Source: an uncultured bacterium
GTDB lineage: Bacteria > Cyanobacteriota > Vampirovibrionia > Gastranaerophilales > Gastranaerophilaceae
DNA length: 59,933 bases
Direction: 5' to 3'
Assembly (NCBI GenBank): GCA_949296355.1
Contig: CASFPS010000020.1
Span: 1 to 59,933, forward strand
Part shown: piece after piece, positions 7,190 through 14,944 of the stretch
Position numbering within the stretch: the first letter of the stretch is position 1
Layout of the letters: each line of letters begins with the position of its first letter
The notes under the pieces: generated by a model
What the model was told of the DNA's origin: nothing
What the model saw: the letters and a program-made list of their open reading frames with translations, nothing else
The model's database searches: none
Program-made: the position numbers and the translations under genes

Positions 7190-8311
7190 TTAAATCAAAA
7201 GTTCTGATTCTTTAACTTTTTTTATTTGCTCTTCTGTAAGATATTTATTATAGTAATTGTGCAGTTCAATTAACTCTTTTTTAGAATATTTGTCATACGG
7301 ATTTATATTAAGAACCTCCGGCGGAATCGGCTTTTTAAGCATAAAAACGGCACTGTTCCATTCGGTTGCGCCGATAAACTCAAAATAGTCTTTCAAATAT
7401 CCCATTGTAATTTTTATATACGGCAGCTCTCCATATACATAATCCTGCTGAACAACAACGGACTTTCCGGGAATAAGTCTTGTAAACAGCTGCTGCATTC
7501 TAAAATTAACCTCCGGAGTTTTGCACACATCCAGAAACATGATTTCAATCTTGTCAGGATATTGCATTTTTAAAATATCTCCCTGAATAAAATTGATTTT
7601 GTCATAATGTCCGAGAGTATTCAGGTAAGAAAAAGTAATATTTGTAAAGTCATTTTTTAAAGGTTTTATCCCGAGAGAGTTATTAAAAAGTCTATGATTC
7701 TTATAAGTATCAACCTGATATCCGTATTCGTACGCCCAGATTTGCTTTGTTTTATCTGCCTGCTTTTTATTCTCGAGTAATCCTTTCAAAAACGCTTCGG
7801 TGCACCCGCCGAAGAATATACCTGCATCAAATATCTTACCCTCGTCTGTATAGTAGTACCGGGCAAGCGAATATAACAAATGTTTCTCTTCAAGAGTTAA
7901 CATACTTGGAATTTTGAATATGTTTGCAGTTTGTGATTTTGCAAAGGATAGGATTTCTTTTAATTTTTCTCTATTATTTTTGAAGTGTAGGTTTGGCTTG
8001 TCTAATCTGATTTTTACAAGTTCATTTATTGAAATAATTTCTGTATCTAACCCCTTAGATAAAGTAAATTTTTTAATTTCACTGATGATATCATAGTTTA
8101 CTACGGCAGATATAATAACATCCGGAGCAAAACTTGTAATTTCATCCGGAGAGTATACATTAAAACCGCAAAACTTTTGCCCTATCTTATTTTTGTCATT
8201 ATCAAATATTCCCTTGCAAAAACTTAAATTAAAAGTCTTTTTTGACAGTGCATCCTCCAAAAACTTACTGGCGCCCCAGATGAAAACTTTTTTATTGCGA
8301 AATTTATTCAT
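7190..8311 (-). CDS. Class I methyltransferase-like protein (TylF-type) with Rossmann N-domain
   Basis: A 373-residue protein. Residues 1-100 look like a nucleotide-binding Rossmann unit (KVFIWGASKFL, FDNDKNKIG, then DVIISAV). The second half has a SAM-methyltransferase outline: FDAGIFFGGCTEAFL, an acidic strand IMFLDVCKTPEVN, and LIPGKSVVVQQDYVYG, similar to macrocin O-methyltransferase-like enzymes in polysaccharide or glycan clusters. The substrate is unknown. The ATG at 8311 follows GGGAG; an in-frame TTG at 8329 is upstream of it. It stands alone, converging with the LysR gene (4-base gap), in an accessory-looking block. Confidence 0.6.
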   Translation of the reverse strand: MNKFRNKKVFIWGASKFLEDALSKKTFNLSFCKGIFDNDKNKIGQKFCGFNVYSPDEITSFAPDVIISAVVNYDIISEIKKFTLSKGLDTEIISINELVKIRLDKPNLHFKNNREKLKEILSFAKSQTANIFKIPSMLTLEEKHLLYSLARYYYTDEGKIFDAGIFFGGCTEAFLKGLLENKKQADKTKQIWAYEYGYQVDTYKNHRLFNNSLGIKPLKNDFTNITFSYLNTLGHYDKINFIQGDILKMQYPDKIEIMFLDVCKTPEVNFRMQQLFTRLIPGKSVVVQQDYVYGELPYIKITMGYLKDYFEFIGATEWNSAVFMLKKPIPPEVLNINPYDKYSKKELIELHNYYNKYLTEEQIKKVKESELLI

Positions 8312-8353
8312 AAAACTCCCTTCAATCAATTTATATATAAAATTATATATTAA

Positions 8354-8396
8354 AAATAAAAAGAGGAGTATTGATATCTCTATCCTCTTTTTATTT
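8354..8396. terminator. Bidirectional hairpin terminator before repeat copy A
   Basis: A 14-bp perfect stem (8354-8367 with 8383-8396; AAAAAGAGGA / TCCTCTTTTT core) has T-rich tails on both strands. It can end the abi transcript (minus) and insulate the methyltransferase gene. Repeat copy A starts 9 bases downstream. Confidence 0.7.
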
Positions 8397-8404
8397 AAGA
8401 TAAA

Positions 8405-8448
8405 GTTTACGAGTTCAGAACCTGGCTGCTCGAGAATGTTGTGTAAAC
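8405..8448. repeat. 43-bp direct repeat, copy A
   Basis: GTTTACGAGTTC... to ...GAATGTTGTGTAAA; 40 of 43 positions match copy B at 9399-9441, same orientation. Contains the palindromes CTCGAG and GTTC-A-GAAC. The remaining bases to 8563 show nothing recognisable. Confidence 0.85.
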
Positions 8449-8563
8449 TAATTCTTCTTTCGCAATAGGATGGGGCGGAACACTTGACAAATATTGAGTT
8501 ATCGTAAATAATATATATGTGTAACCTAGAGACCTCTTCCTACAGTTTATCTGTTATAGAACT

Positions 8564-9253
8564 CTAGGTTTTAGCTTTATATAGGTCTTTTGCTATCCTA
8601 TTATAAACTTCTAAAAAGTTTGAAGTGTCTTTTAGAATGTCAATATTACCTTGCGGCAAGTACGATAGAACTTCAAGTATTTCATTATACTTATTTAAAA
8701 GAGATTTTGTTAATATAGGTTCATAGTGGAAAATCCTGTTTCTAAGCTTTCTGATTGAAGTCAATTTCTTTGATAGCATATTAATTTGTTGAGCAGAGCC
8801 GGGACAGTTCATAAACACACCTCTAAAGAATTCTTTTTTATGCCATATTTTAGTGCTGTATCTTTTGGAACAGAGTCCTGTCCAGAATCCAAAATTCAGG
8901 TTGGCTATAACTTTACCGATTGTAAAGTGTCGCTGCTTGTATTCCTTCATTGTTTCATTATATGCTCTAAGCAATTTAGTATGTTCCTGGTCAGATAAAA
9001 TATTTTGCTGCAAAATCTCATCTTCAATCCATGTTGAAGAGAAGTTTTTACAGAACGTAGAATGAATAGCATTTCTTAATGTAACTTCAAGAATAGATAA
9101 TTCCGGATAAAGAGCCTGGGATATACGAATATTGTCTTTATAACGAGTGATAAGGTTTTCTACGGTATCATTGTCATCCTGCTTAAAAGATAACAATCTC
9201 TCTACACTTATTGTGCTTGCGTATTTTTCCAATTCTTCTTTAGTAATTGTCAT
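8564..9253 (-). CDS. Abi-like HEPN protein (Abi_2-type), candidate abortive infection factor
   Basis: A 229-residue protein with the typical Abi_2 layout: an N-terminal ALYPELSILEVTLRNAIH segment, a central FGFWTGLCS segment, and a C-terminal HEPN RNase motif in RKLRNRIFHYEPI (R-N-R-I-F-H). Proteins of this family are linked to phage defence and act as RNA-cleaving toxins; that role is inferred. The start is set at ATG 9253, because TACAAT lies exactly 6 bases upstream (leaderless layout); a longer frame to 9340 has no support. The gene is bounded by two copies of a hairpin plus 43-bp repeat and lies next to a Fic gene, so it looks like an accessory defence cassette. Confidence 0.8.
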   Translation of the reverse strand: MTITKEELEKYASTISVERLLSFKQDDNDTVENLITRYKDNIRISQALYPELSILEVTLRNAIHSTFCKNFSSTWIEDEILQQNILSDQEHTKLLRAYNETMKEYKQRHFTIGKVIANLNFGFWTGLCSKRYSTKIWHKKEFFRGVFMNCPGSAQQINMLSKKLTSIRKLRNRIFHYEPILTKSLLNKYNEILEVLSYLPQGNIDILKDTSNFLEVYNRIAKDLYKAKT

Positions 9254-9353
9254 AGGCTTATTGTAGCATAGAGGTTGTCTTTTATAAAGAATGACAGAGT
9301 AGAAATGTTCTGTAACATAAAAGGTGTTTTGTCTATACACAGGTGTAAATAAT

Positions 9354-9382
9354 AAGAGACAGGATAGACCTGTCTCTTTTTT
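9354..9382 (+). terminator. Hairpin terminator before repeat copy B
   Basis: AAGAGACAGG (9354-9363) pairs perfectly with CCTGTCTCTT (9369-9378), followed by a T-run. On the plus strand no gene ends here, so it looks like part of the repeated hairpin-repeat unit rather than a terminator of a local transcript. The following TTGAAAAAATAC recurs beside tRNA-Arg (10793-10804). Confidence 0.65.
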
Positions 9383-9398
9383 GAAAAAATACTATAGG

Positions 9399-9441
9399 GT
9401 TTACGAGTTCAAAACTTAGCTGCTCGAGAATGTTGTGTAAA
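9399..9441. repeat. 43-bp direct repeat, copy B
   Basis: Second copy of the repeat at 8405, three mismatches in 43 bases, same orientation, again just past a hairpin terminator. The two copies lie 994 bp apart and enclose only the Abi gene. Confidence 0.85.
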
Positions 9442-9532
9442 AAACTTGAAAGTACAAACAAAAGGTATATTTTGCATTCTGATAAAATTTAGTTGTACCA
9501 AATATAAGATTGAAATACTGTAACAAATCGTC

Positions 9533-9600
9533 CACTCTTATTTCAATTTTAGTTGCGAAATTGAAATAAGAGTGTTATAATAAGCATGTTATTTCAATTT
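9533..9600 (+). promoter_or_regulatory. Palindromic operator and promoter of the fic gene
   Basis: A perfect 17-bp inverted repeat (9533-9549 and 9558-9574, 8-base loop) covers the promoter TTGCGA (9553-9558), 17-base spacer, TATAAT (9576-9581). A third half-site TTATTTCAATTT (9589-9600) lies just before the CGGAG ribosome site. This is a strong candidate for autoregulation, by the Fic protein's own winged-helix domain or an unlinked repressor. Confidence 0.65.
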
Positions 9601-9610
9601 CGGAGTTACC

Positions 9611-10753
9611 ATGAATAATAGAGCAGGAATATACAAAAATAATTTATCAGGGGAAATGGCATACAAATCTTTCTTGCCGGCAATATTACCGCCTAATCCG
9701 CCAATAGAACTTGATAAGGATATTGTAGATTTATTAGTAAAAGCTAATAAGCAGCTTGCATTACTTGAAGGGATTTCAAGCAGAATCCCTAATATTCATT
9801 TGTTTATTTCTATGTATGTAAGAAAAGAAGCTCTTATGTCCTCGCAGATTGAAGGGACTCAAGCAACTTTAGAAGATGTTTTAGACCCAATGTTAGAAGA
9901 AAATACGAACAGACCGGTTGGTGATGTTGTAAATTATATCAAAGCAACTGATTATGCAATTAATAGATTGAAAGAATTACCATTGTGCAACCGTCTAATT
10001 AAAGAGGCTCATGAAGTTTTATTATCGGGAGTTAGAGGACAAAATAAAAGTCCCGGTGAATTTCGGCATTCTCAAAACTGGATAGGTGCAGCAGGTTGCA
10101 ATTTGCAAAATGCACGCTACATTCCGCCTTCTGTTGAAGATATGATACAAGCAATGTCTGAGTTAGAAAAATATATTAATGGTGATGATGACATTGATGT
10201 TTTAATTAGAGCAGGCTTAATTCACTATCAATTTGAAACCATTCATCCGTTTTTAGATGGTAACGGCAGAATCGGAAGGCTGTTAATTACTTTGTTTTTG
10301 ATAGAAAAGAAAGTTTTAAGCACTCCGGCATTATATATTTCTTACTTTTTGAAAAAGAATAGGATTGAATACTATGACCGAATGAATGAAGTCCGGTTAA
10401 AGGGGAATTATGAACAATGGATTAAATTTTTCTTAGAAGCTGTTTATGAATCCGCTAAAGATGCCGTTGAAACGATTGATAAGTTGACATCATTGCATAA
10501 TAATTATTGCTTAAAAATTGAAGGTTTGGGACGCAGAGCTAAAAATGCAAAGAGAGTATTTGAATATTTAGAGTCAAACCCTATTATTGAGATTCAAAAA
10601 ACAGCCAGAGAACTTGATATAGCCTTTAATACAATGTCAAGCATAGTCAAAGACCTGACTAATATCGGTGTCCTTGAACAAACTTCAACCCAAAGCAGAA
10701 ATAGGACTTTTGCGTATAAAGAGTATTTAGAAATTTTAAAAGAAGGAACTTAA
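9611..10753 (+). CDS. Fic family protein (AMPylation-type) with inhibitory motif and winged helix
   Basis: A 380-residue Fic protein. The catalytic motif HPFLDGNGRIGR begins at His212. The N-terminal inhibitory helix motif SSQIEG (Ser77 to Gly82, SxxxEG) marks a class II Fic protein, self-inhibited in cis. The C-terminus (about 310-375) forms a winged helix-turn-helix, usual in this subfamily. Fic enzymes transfer AMP or other nucleotides to hydroxyl groups of target proteins; the target is unknown. CGGAG precedes the ATG. It has its own operator-promoter and a terminator, and lies between the abi cassette and tRNA-Arg. Confidence 0.92.
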   Translation: MNNRAGIYKNNLSGEMAYKSFLPAILPPNPPIELDKDIVDLLVKANKQLALLEGISSRIPNIHLFISMYVRKEALMSSQIEGTQATLEDVLDPMLEENTNRPVGDVVNYIKATDYAINRLKELPLCNRLIKEAHEVLLSGVRGQNKSPGEFRHSQNWIGAAGCNLQNARYIPPSVEDMIQAMSELEKYINGDDDIDVLIRAGLIHYQFETIHPFLDGNGRIGRLLITLFLIEKKVLSTPALYISYFLKKNRIEYYDRMNEVRLKGNYEQWIKFFLEAVYESAKDAVETIDKLTSLHNNYCLKIEGLGRRAKNAKRVFEYLESNPIIEIQKTARELDIAFNTMSSIVKDLTNIGVLEQTSTQSRNRTFAYKEYLEILKEGT

Positions 10754-10762
10754 TCAGTAGAT

Positions 10763-10794
10763 AAAAAGGACGGGATAAACCCGTCCTTTTTTTT
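10763..10794. terminator. Bidirectional terminator between fic and tRNA-Arg
   Basis: AAAAAGGACGGG / CCCGTCC with a TAAA loop and an 8-T tail on the plus strand; on the minus strand the same stem is followed by TTTTTATC. It serves fic and, from the other side, tRNA-Arg. Confidence 0.85.
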
Positions 10795-10801
10795 GAAAAA
10801 A

Positions 10802-10875
10802 TACGCCCGGCGCGATTCGAACGCGCGACCCTCTGCTTAGAAGGCAGATGCTCTATCCAGCTGAGCTACGGACGC
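10802..10875 (-). tRNA. tRNA-Arg (anticodon TCT)
   Basis: A full cloverleaf on the minus strand: acceptor GCGTCCG pairing CGGGCGT (two G-U pairs), D-arm GCTC...GAGC, anticodon arm TCTGC CTTCTAA GCAGA giving TCT (reads AGA), T-arm GCGCG TTCGAAT CGCGC. CCA is not encoded. AGA is a common Arg codon in the surrounding genes. tRNA-Arg genes are frequent integration sites, which fits the accessory block beside it. Confidence 0.95.
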
Positions 10876-10974
10876 ATACCTTTTTTATTAAATTTTTACT
10901 TCCTGCAAGCTTTTTGCAAGCTCAATTTCTAAAATATCACATAAAGCTTTTTTTGCAAGAGCTTTTTCTGAATA

Positions 10975-12258
10975 CTATAAATCGTTTTTTTGGAAATACT
11001 CTATCCACATAATCAAATCGGAAATTTCATAAGGTTTTGGAAGGTACAAATCCGCTCCGGTATCTAATATAGCTGTTTTATCGTGCGTGGTAGTGGTTAC
11101 AATTATTTTTGTATTTACAAAATTCAACTTGTTTTTAAGCTCCCTGCAAATATCAAGTCCTGACATATCTTCGTCAGTATCAAGTATTATTATTCCCGGC
11201 TGTATATTAGATTCCGGCTCAATACTGTCAACTATTTCATATCCCTGCAGCTCTAATGTTGTTTTCAAAAGCAGCGAAAGAGCTTCATCCGGCTCGTGTA
11301 TGTATATACTCCTGTTGATTTTCGGCTCAACTACCGAATTTTCGCCTGTAAGTTTTACCCTGTCTATTGCATAATTTGAGCCGCTCGGAATTTTTGCAAT
11401 CTTTTTAATTGTGTGCAATTTTTCCAGCAAAACATCTACGGAATTTATCAGTTCATAATTATCAATGATTCCGCCAATCAATACGGATACAAAATCCGCT
11501 CTCATTCCCGCTTCTCTGTCTCCCTGAAGCAGTGTATACCCGCGCCTTGCATCCTGTTCGGAATAGAATTTCGGCGCAACGGTATCAAATGCAAATGTTA
11601 AAAAGGCAGCCATTTTTTCTGCGCTGTAGGGACTTGTTATTATTATAAAAGTATTTTCATTAATCTGCCCCAAAAAATCATTTTTATCCAATGCGGATTT
11701 TGCAATAGCAGTGAACGTTTGCAGCAGCTTATCTCCGGCAATATCAGAATATACGCTTTTATAATTATCCAGTTTTTCCACTCCTGCAAGAAGAACTGCC
11801 GGCTTGTTTTCTGAATTTAAAAGCCGCCTCAGAGCTTTCAGTGTATATTTTTTATTAGGAAGAAGAGTTATATTATCGAGATTGGATTCAATATCCCGCC
11901 TTAAGTGGGCTTTGATTCTCATTTTAAACTCTTCTATATTAACCGGCTCGCTCAAAAAATCATCAGCTCCGCATCCAAGAATTCTTATTCTATCGTTTAT
12001 ATCCGCAGATTTTGAAAGAGCTATAATTGTCGGTCTTGTGTTATAGGTAAGAGAACGGATTTTTTCGCAAAAAGATGCCAGCTCTTCATCTATACTGTCA
12101 GAAACCAGTATCAAATCAGGTTCTGCCTGTCTTGTAAGTTCAAGCCCTTCCTTTAATGTCCTTGCCATAAGAACAGAAGTTTGTTCATCTTCAAGACTTT
12201 TTTTGTATTTAGTGGAAAGTTCTTTCCTTTTATCAATTATCAGGATATACGAGAGCAT
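10975..12258 (-). CDS. REC - degenerate GGDEF - REC response regulator
   Basis: A 427-residue protein. The N-terminal receiver-like domain (1-120) lacks a proper acidic pair and has Glu-Pro in place of Lys-Pro (SEPVN), so it is probably a pseudo-receiver. The middle (130-280) has a GGDEF-like fold but INENTF at the GGDEF position, so no diguanylate cyclase activity is expected. The C-terminal receiver (about 310-427) is intact: ILDTDEDMSGLD with the acceptor Asp and LPKPYE with the Lys. The ATG follows AGGAGG inside the end of the kinase gene (19-bp overlap), so it is translationally coupled to it. The stop is a TAG followed by 28 further in-frame sense codons to 10888. Confidence 0.8.
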   Translation of the reverse strand: MLSYILIIDKRKELSTKYKKSLEDEQTSVLMARTLKEGLELTRQAEPDLILVSDSIDEELASFCEKIRSLTYNTRPTIIALSKSADINDRIRILGCGADDFLSEPVNIEEFKMRIKAHLRRDIESNLDNITLLPNKKYTLKALRRLLNSENKPAVLLAGVEKLDNYKSVYSDIAGDKLLQTFTAIAKSALDKNDFLGQINENTFIIITSPYSAEKMAAFLTFAFDTVAPKFYSEQDARRGYTLLQGDREAGMRADFVSVLIGGIIDNYELINSVDVLLEKLHTIKKIAKIPSGSNYAIDRVKLTGENSVVEPKINRSIYIHEPDEALSLLLKTTLELQGYEIVDSIEPESNIQPGIIILDTDEDMSGLDICRELKNKLNFVNTKIIVTTTTHDKTAILDTGADLYLPKPYEISDLIMWIEYFQKNDL

Positions 12259-12959
12259 CTCAAAGCCTCCTCCTGATTGTAAATCGGAACTCTGACGAAA
12301 AATGTTGTACCTTTATTCTCTTCGCTTTCAAAATTTATGCTGCCGTTCATTTTTTCTACAAGCTGTTTTGTAATATAAAGCCCCAGACCGTTACCCTGAG
12401 TTGTGCTTGTAAGATGGTTTTCAAGCCGGCTGAACTTTTTAAATAATTTCCCGTAATCCTCTTTTTTAATCCCGACACCTTCGTCTTTAACTTTGATAAG
12501 AATCATATTACCGTCAGGTTCGGTTGAAATTGTAACAATTTTACCGTCCCCGGAATACTTTGCGGCATTATCAATGAGGTTTGTCATAATTTGTTCAAAC
12601 TTGTCTTCATCAAGCCTTGAAGGGGGTAAATTAGGTGACAGTTCCGGCTTGAAAGTTCTTGTCTTATACTGCTCTGTGAATATTGGTATAATTTTTTTTA
12701 TAACCCCGTTTATGTCGACTTTTTTTAGAACATCAACTCCGGCGTTCATTTTTGAGACGGAAAGAACATTTTCCACAAGATGAATAAGCCTGTTTGACTG
12801 GTCTTCTATGATTTTAATAAACTTTTTCTTGCTGTCATCATCAATTCTGTCCCAGGAATTAAGCAGAGTTTGAGAAAACCCTCTTATACTTGTAAGAGGG
12901 GTTCTCAATTCGTGTGAAACTGTTGCAATAAATTCGTCCTGAATGGAATCGTTTGACAT
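12240..12959 (-). CDS. Soluble sensor-less histidine kinase
   Basis: A 239-residue protein with only the catalytic core: HisKA with H16 in SHELRTPLTS, N box DNAAKYS, G1 box DEGVGI, G2 box GNGLGLYI. There is no sensor or membrane segment, so input must come from a partner or from fused receivers. An AAGGAAC ribosome site precedes the ATG. It overlaps the REC-GGDEF-REC gene, its likely phosphorelay partner. Confidence 0.9.
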   Translation of the reverse strand: MSNDSIQDEFIATVSHELRTPLTSIRGFSQTLLNSWDRIDDDSKKKFIKIIEDQSNRLIHLVENVLSVSKMNAGVDVLKKVDINGVIKKIIPIFTEQYKTRTFKPELSPNLPPSRLDEDKFEQIMTNLIDNAAKYSGDGKIVTISTEPDGNMILIKVKDEGVGIKKEDYGKLFKKFSRLENHLTSTTQGNGLGLYITKQLVEKMNGSINFESEENKGTTFFVRVPIYNQEEALRCSRIS

Positions 12960-13035
12960 AATTATAAGTTCCTTAAATTTAACATACCGTTTGGGATTAA
13001 ATACGTTTATTCAATATATATTTACCCCTCTTCGT

Positions 13036-13272
13036 TTACCCCTCTTCGGTCATAAATTCTTTTTTAGCTTCTTCAATAGCTTCGGAAAGTATGTCTAACT
13101 GATCAGGCGCAAAGGTTACACCTTTCTTTGTCGGAAGCCAGGTTGCACCGTCATCTGTTGTATAAAATATTCTCAAATTGAAATAACTCTTTCCTCTGTA
13201 TTCCGATATAGAAATCTGCAATTGTTCCGTATCTGTTCTTTGAATACTTGCAAGTAATTTTGATTCTGCCAT
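13036..13272 (-). CDS. PC4/p15-type transcriptional coactivator homolog
   Basis: A 78-residue protein with the PC4 fold pattern: basic beta-strands, YRGKSYFNLRIFY, a W in DGATWLPTKKGV and the C-terminal helix with AIEEAKKEF. Bacterial PC4-like proteins bind single-stranded DNA and may act on transcription or genome stability. A strong AAAGGAG ribosome site lies before the ATG. It stands between two signalling cassettes and has no obvious operon partner. Confidence 0.8.
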   Translation of the reverse strand: MAESKLLASIQRTDTEQLQISISEYRGKSYFNLRIFYTTDDGATWLPTKKGVTFAPDQLDILSEAIEEAKKEFMTEEG

Positions 13273-13343
13273 ATCTTCTCCTTTGATTTAAAATTCTAAA
13301 ACACAATTATGATTATATCATAATATTCATAATTTTTAATAAT

Positions 13344-13372
13344 TTGTCTAAACGTATTGTTTGGGTTAATAT
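13344..13372 (+). promoter_or_regulatory. Hybrid kinase promoter, leaderless layout
   Basis: TTGTCT (13344-13349), 17 bases, TAATAT (13367-13372), AAGATT, ATG at 13379. No ribosome site is present. The string TAATATAAGATTATGG is identical to that before the minus-strand gene starting at 56962. Confidence 0.6.
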
Positions 13373-13378
13373 AAGATT

Positions 13379-14944
13379 ATGGATACGGGATTGATAGTCG
13401 TAGTCGATGATGAGAAAATAGTGACCTCTGCATTCAAAACGCTGCTTAAGGTAGAGGGTTTCGGTAATGCGCATTTTTTTAATAATCCCGAAGAGGCGCT
13501 TGAGTTTTTAAAGAGCAATACTCCGGATTTAGTTATATCTGACTTTTTGATGCCTGAAATGAACGGGCTTGAGTTTTTGAGTGAAGTAAAAAAAATGTAT
13601 CCGGAAGTAAGTAAGATTTTGCTTACGGGCTATGCTGACAAAGAGAACGCAATAAGAGCAATCAATGAAGTCGGGCTTTACAGGTATATAGAAAAGCCGT
13701 GGGATAATGATGATTTAATTCTGAATATCAGAAACGGGATTGAGAGAAGTTATCTTTTGAGCGAACTCAGGAAAAAGATAGCGGAGCTTGAAGCGGCTAA
13801 GAAGGAATTAGAAAAATATTCTCACAATCTTGAACAGATTGTGGAAGAAAGAACTGCGGATTTGAAACAATCAAACGCAAAGCTTGAAGGAATCTTCAAT
13901 TATTGTGCGGACGGAATTGTTATTATTAACGAGGACGGAATTATAGAGCAGGTGAATCCGGCATGCGAGAATCTTATCGGGCTTGTAGAGAGTAAACTTT
14001 TAAATTCGTCTGTTGACGATTATTTATTTTCAAAAAAAACTTTTATCTCAAAAGAACTGCATAAACTGGACGAGAGCGAACTTCTTTTGAGAGACTTTTT
14101 TATTAAAAACCCGTTGAGTAATGTTGAAATCCCTGTTGAAGTAAGCTTTGCAAGAATTAATCCGGAGGATGAGTTTAAGAGATTTGTAGGTGTAATAAGG
14201 GATGTTACGGAGCAGAAAAAATCGGATAAATTGAGGGATGATTTTATAGCAACACTTACACATGACCTTAGAACGCCTCTTCTTGCTGCTATTCAGACTC
14301 TGAAATTCTTTCTTGACGGAGCTCTTGGGGAATTGGATGAAAAACAAAAAACTCTTCTTGCAACAATGCAGAAGAGTAACGAGGATTTGCTCGGGCTTGT
14401 GAACGCTCTTCTTGAGGTTTACAAGTATGATGCGGAAAAATTAACGCTTGCAAAGACTAATTTTAATATTTATAACCTTACAGAGCAGGTTTATCAGGAG
14501 CTTTTACCGCTTGCGGAATCAAAAAACATTGATTTTACAATCGAGTGCGAAAATAAAGAGATGGAAATTTTTGCGGACAGAAGTGAAATCAGGCGTGTTA
14601 TCTGCAATCTTTGCGGAAATGCAATTAATTATACGCAAAACGGCGGTAAAGTTAGTATTATTATTAAAAACGAAGGAAATGACCTTATATTCTCCGTTTC
14701 CGATAACGGCTGCGGAATCCCTCAGGAGGATATTCCTAATATGTTCCAGAGGTTCTCGCAGGGAACAAGCAAAAAGCGTTCGACGGGAACGGGCTTGGGA
14801 TTGTACTTATCACGTCAGATTATTGAATCACACGGCGGGAAAATCTGGCTTGAAAGCCGCTTAAATAAAGGGAGCGAATTTTCTTTTCTGCTTACAGATA
14901 CCGTAAGCGGCGGAATTAAACAAAATGAAGGAAGTTTAGTATGA
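13379..14944 (+). CDS. REC-PAS-histidine kinase (hybrid, soluble)
   Basis: A 521-residue protein with no membrane segment. N-terminal receiver (1-120) with Asp55 in VISDFLMP and Lys106 in EKPW; a coiled coil (about 125-170); a PAS domain (170-280) ending in GVIRDVTEQKK; HisKA with His295 in THDLRTP; HATPase with N box NLCGNAINYT, G1 DNGCGIP and G2 GTGLGLYLSR. A receiver placed before the PAS suggests the kinase is switched by an upstream kinase. Its stop overlaps the ATG of the NarL-type regulator, its likely output partner. Confidence 0.92.
   Translation: MDTGLIVVVDDEKIVTSAFKTLLKVEGFGNAHFFNNPEEALEFLKSNTPDLVISDFLMPEMNGLEFLSEVKKMYPEVSKILLTGYADKENAIRAINEVGLYRYIEKPWDNDDLILNIRNGIERSYLLSELRKKIAELEAAKKELEKYSHNLEQIVEERTADLKQSNAKLEGIFNYCADGIVIINEDGIIEQVNPACENLIGLVESKLLNSSVDDYLFSKKTFISKELHKLDESELLLRDFFIKNPLSNVEIPVEVSFARINPEDEFKRFVGVIRDVTEQKKSDKLRDDFIATLTHDLRTPLLAAIQTLKFFLDGALGELDEKQKTLLATMQKSNEDLLGLVNALLEVYKYDAEKLTLAKTNFNIYNLTEQVYQELLPLAESKNIDFTIECENKEMEIFADRSEIRRVICNLCGNAINYTQNGGKVSIIIKNEGNDLIFSVSDNGCGIPQEDIPNMFQRFSQGTSKKRSTGTGLGLYLSRQIIESHGGKIWLESRLNKGSEFSFLLTDTVSGGIKQNEGSLV

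Noticed and set aside
8405-9441. Integron-type attC sites or a decayed tRNA as explanation of the 43-bp repeats
   Set aside because: The expected attC core motifs are missing, and no tRNA arms can be folded from the repeat.
14048-14864. Frames antisense to or out of frame with the hybrid kinase
   Set aside because: Overlap a kinase gene with complete motifs; translations show no pattern.
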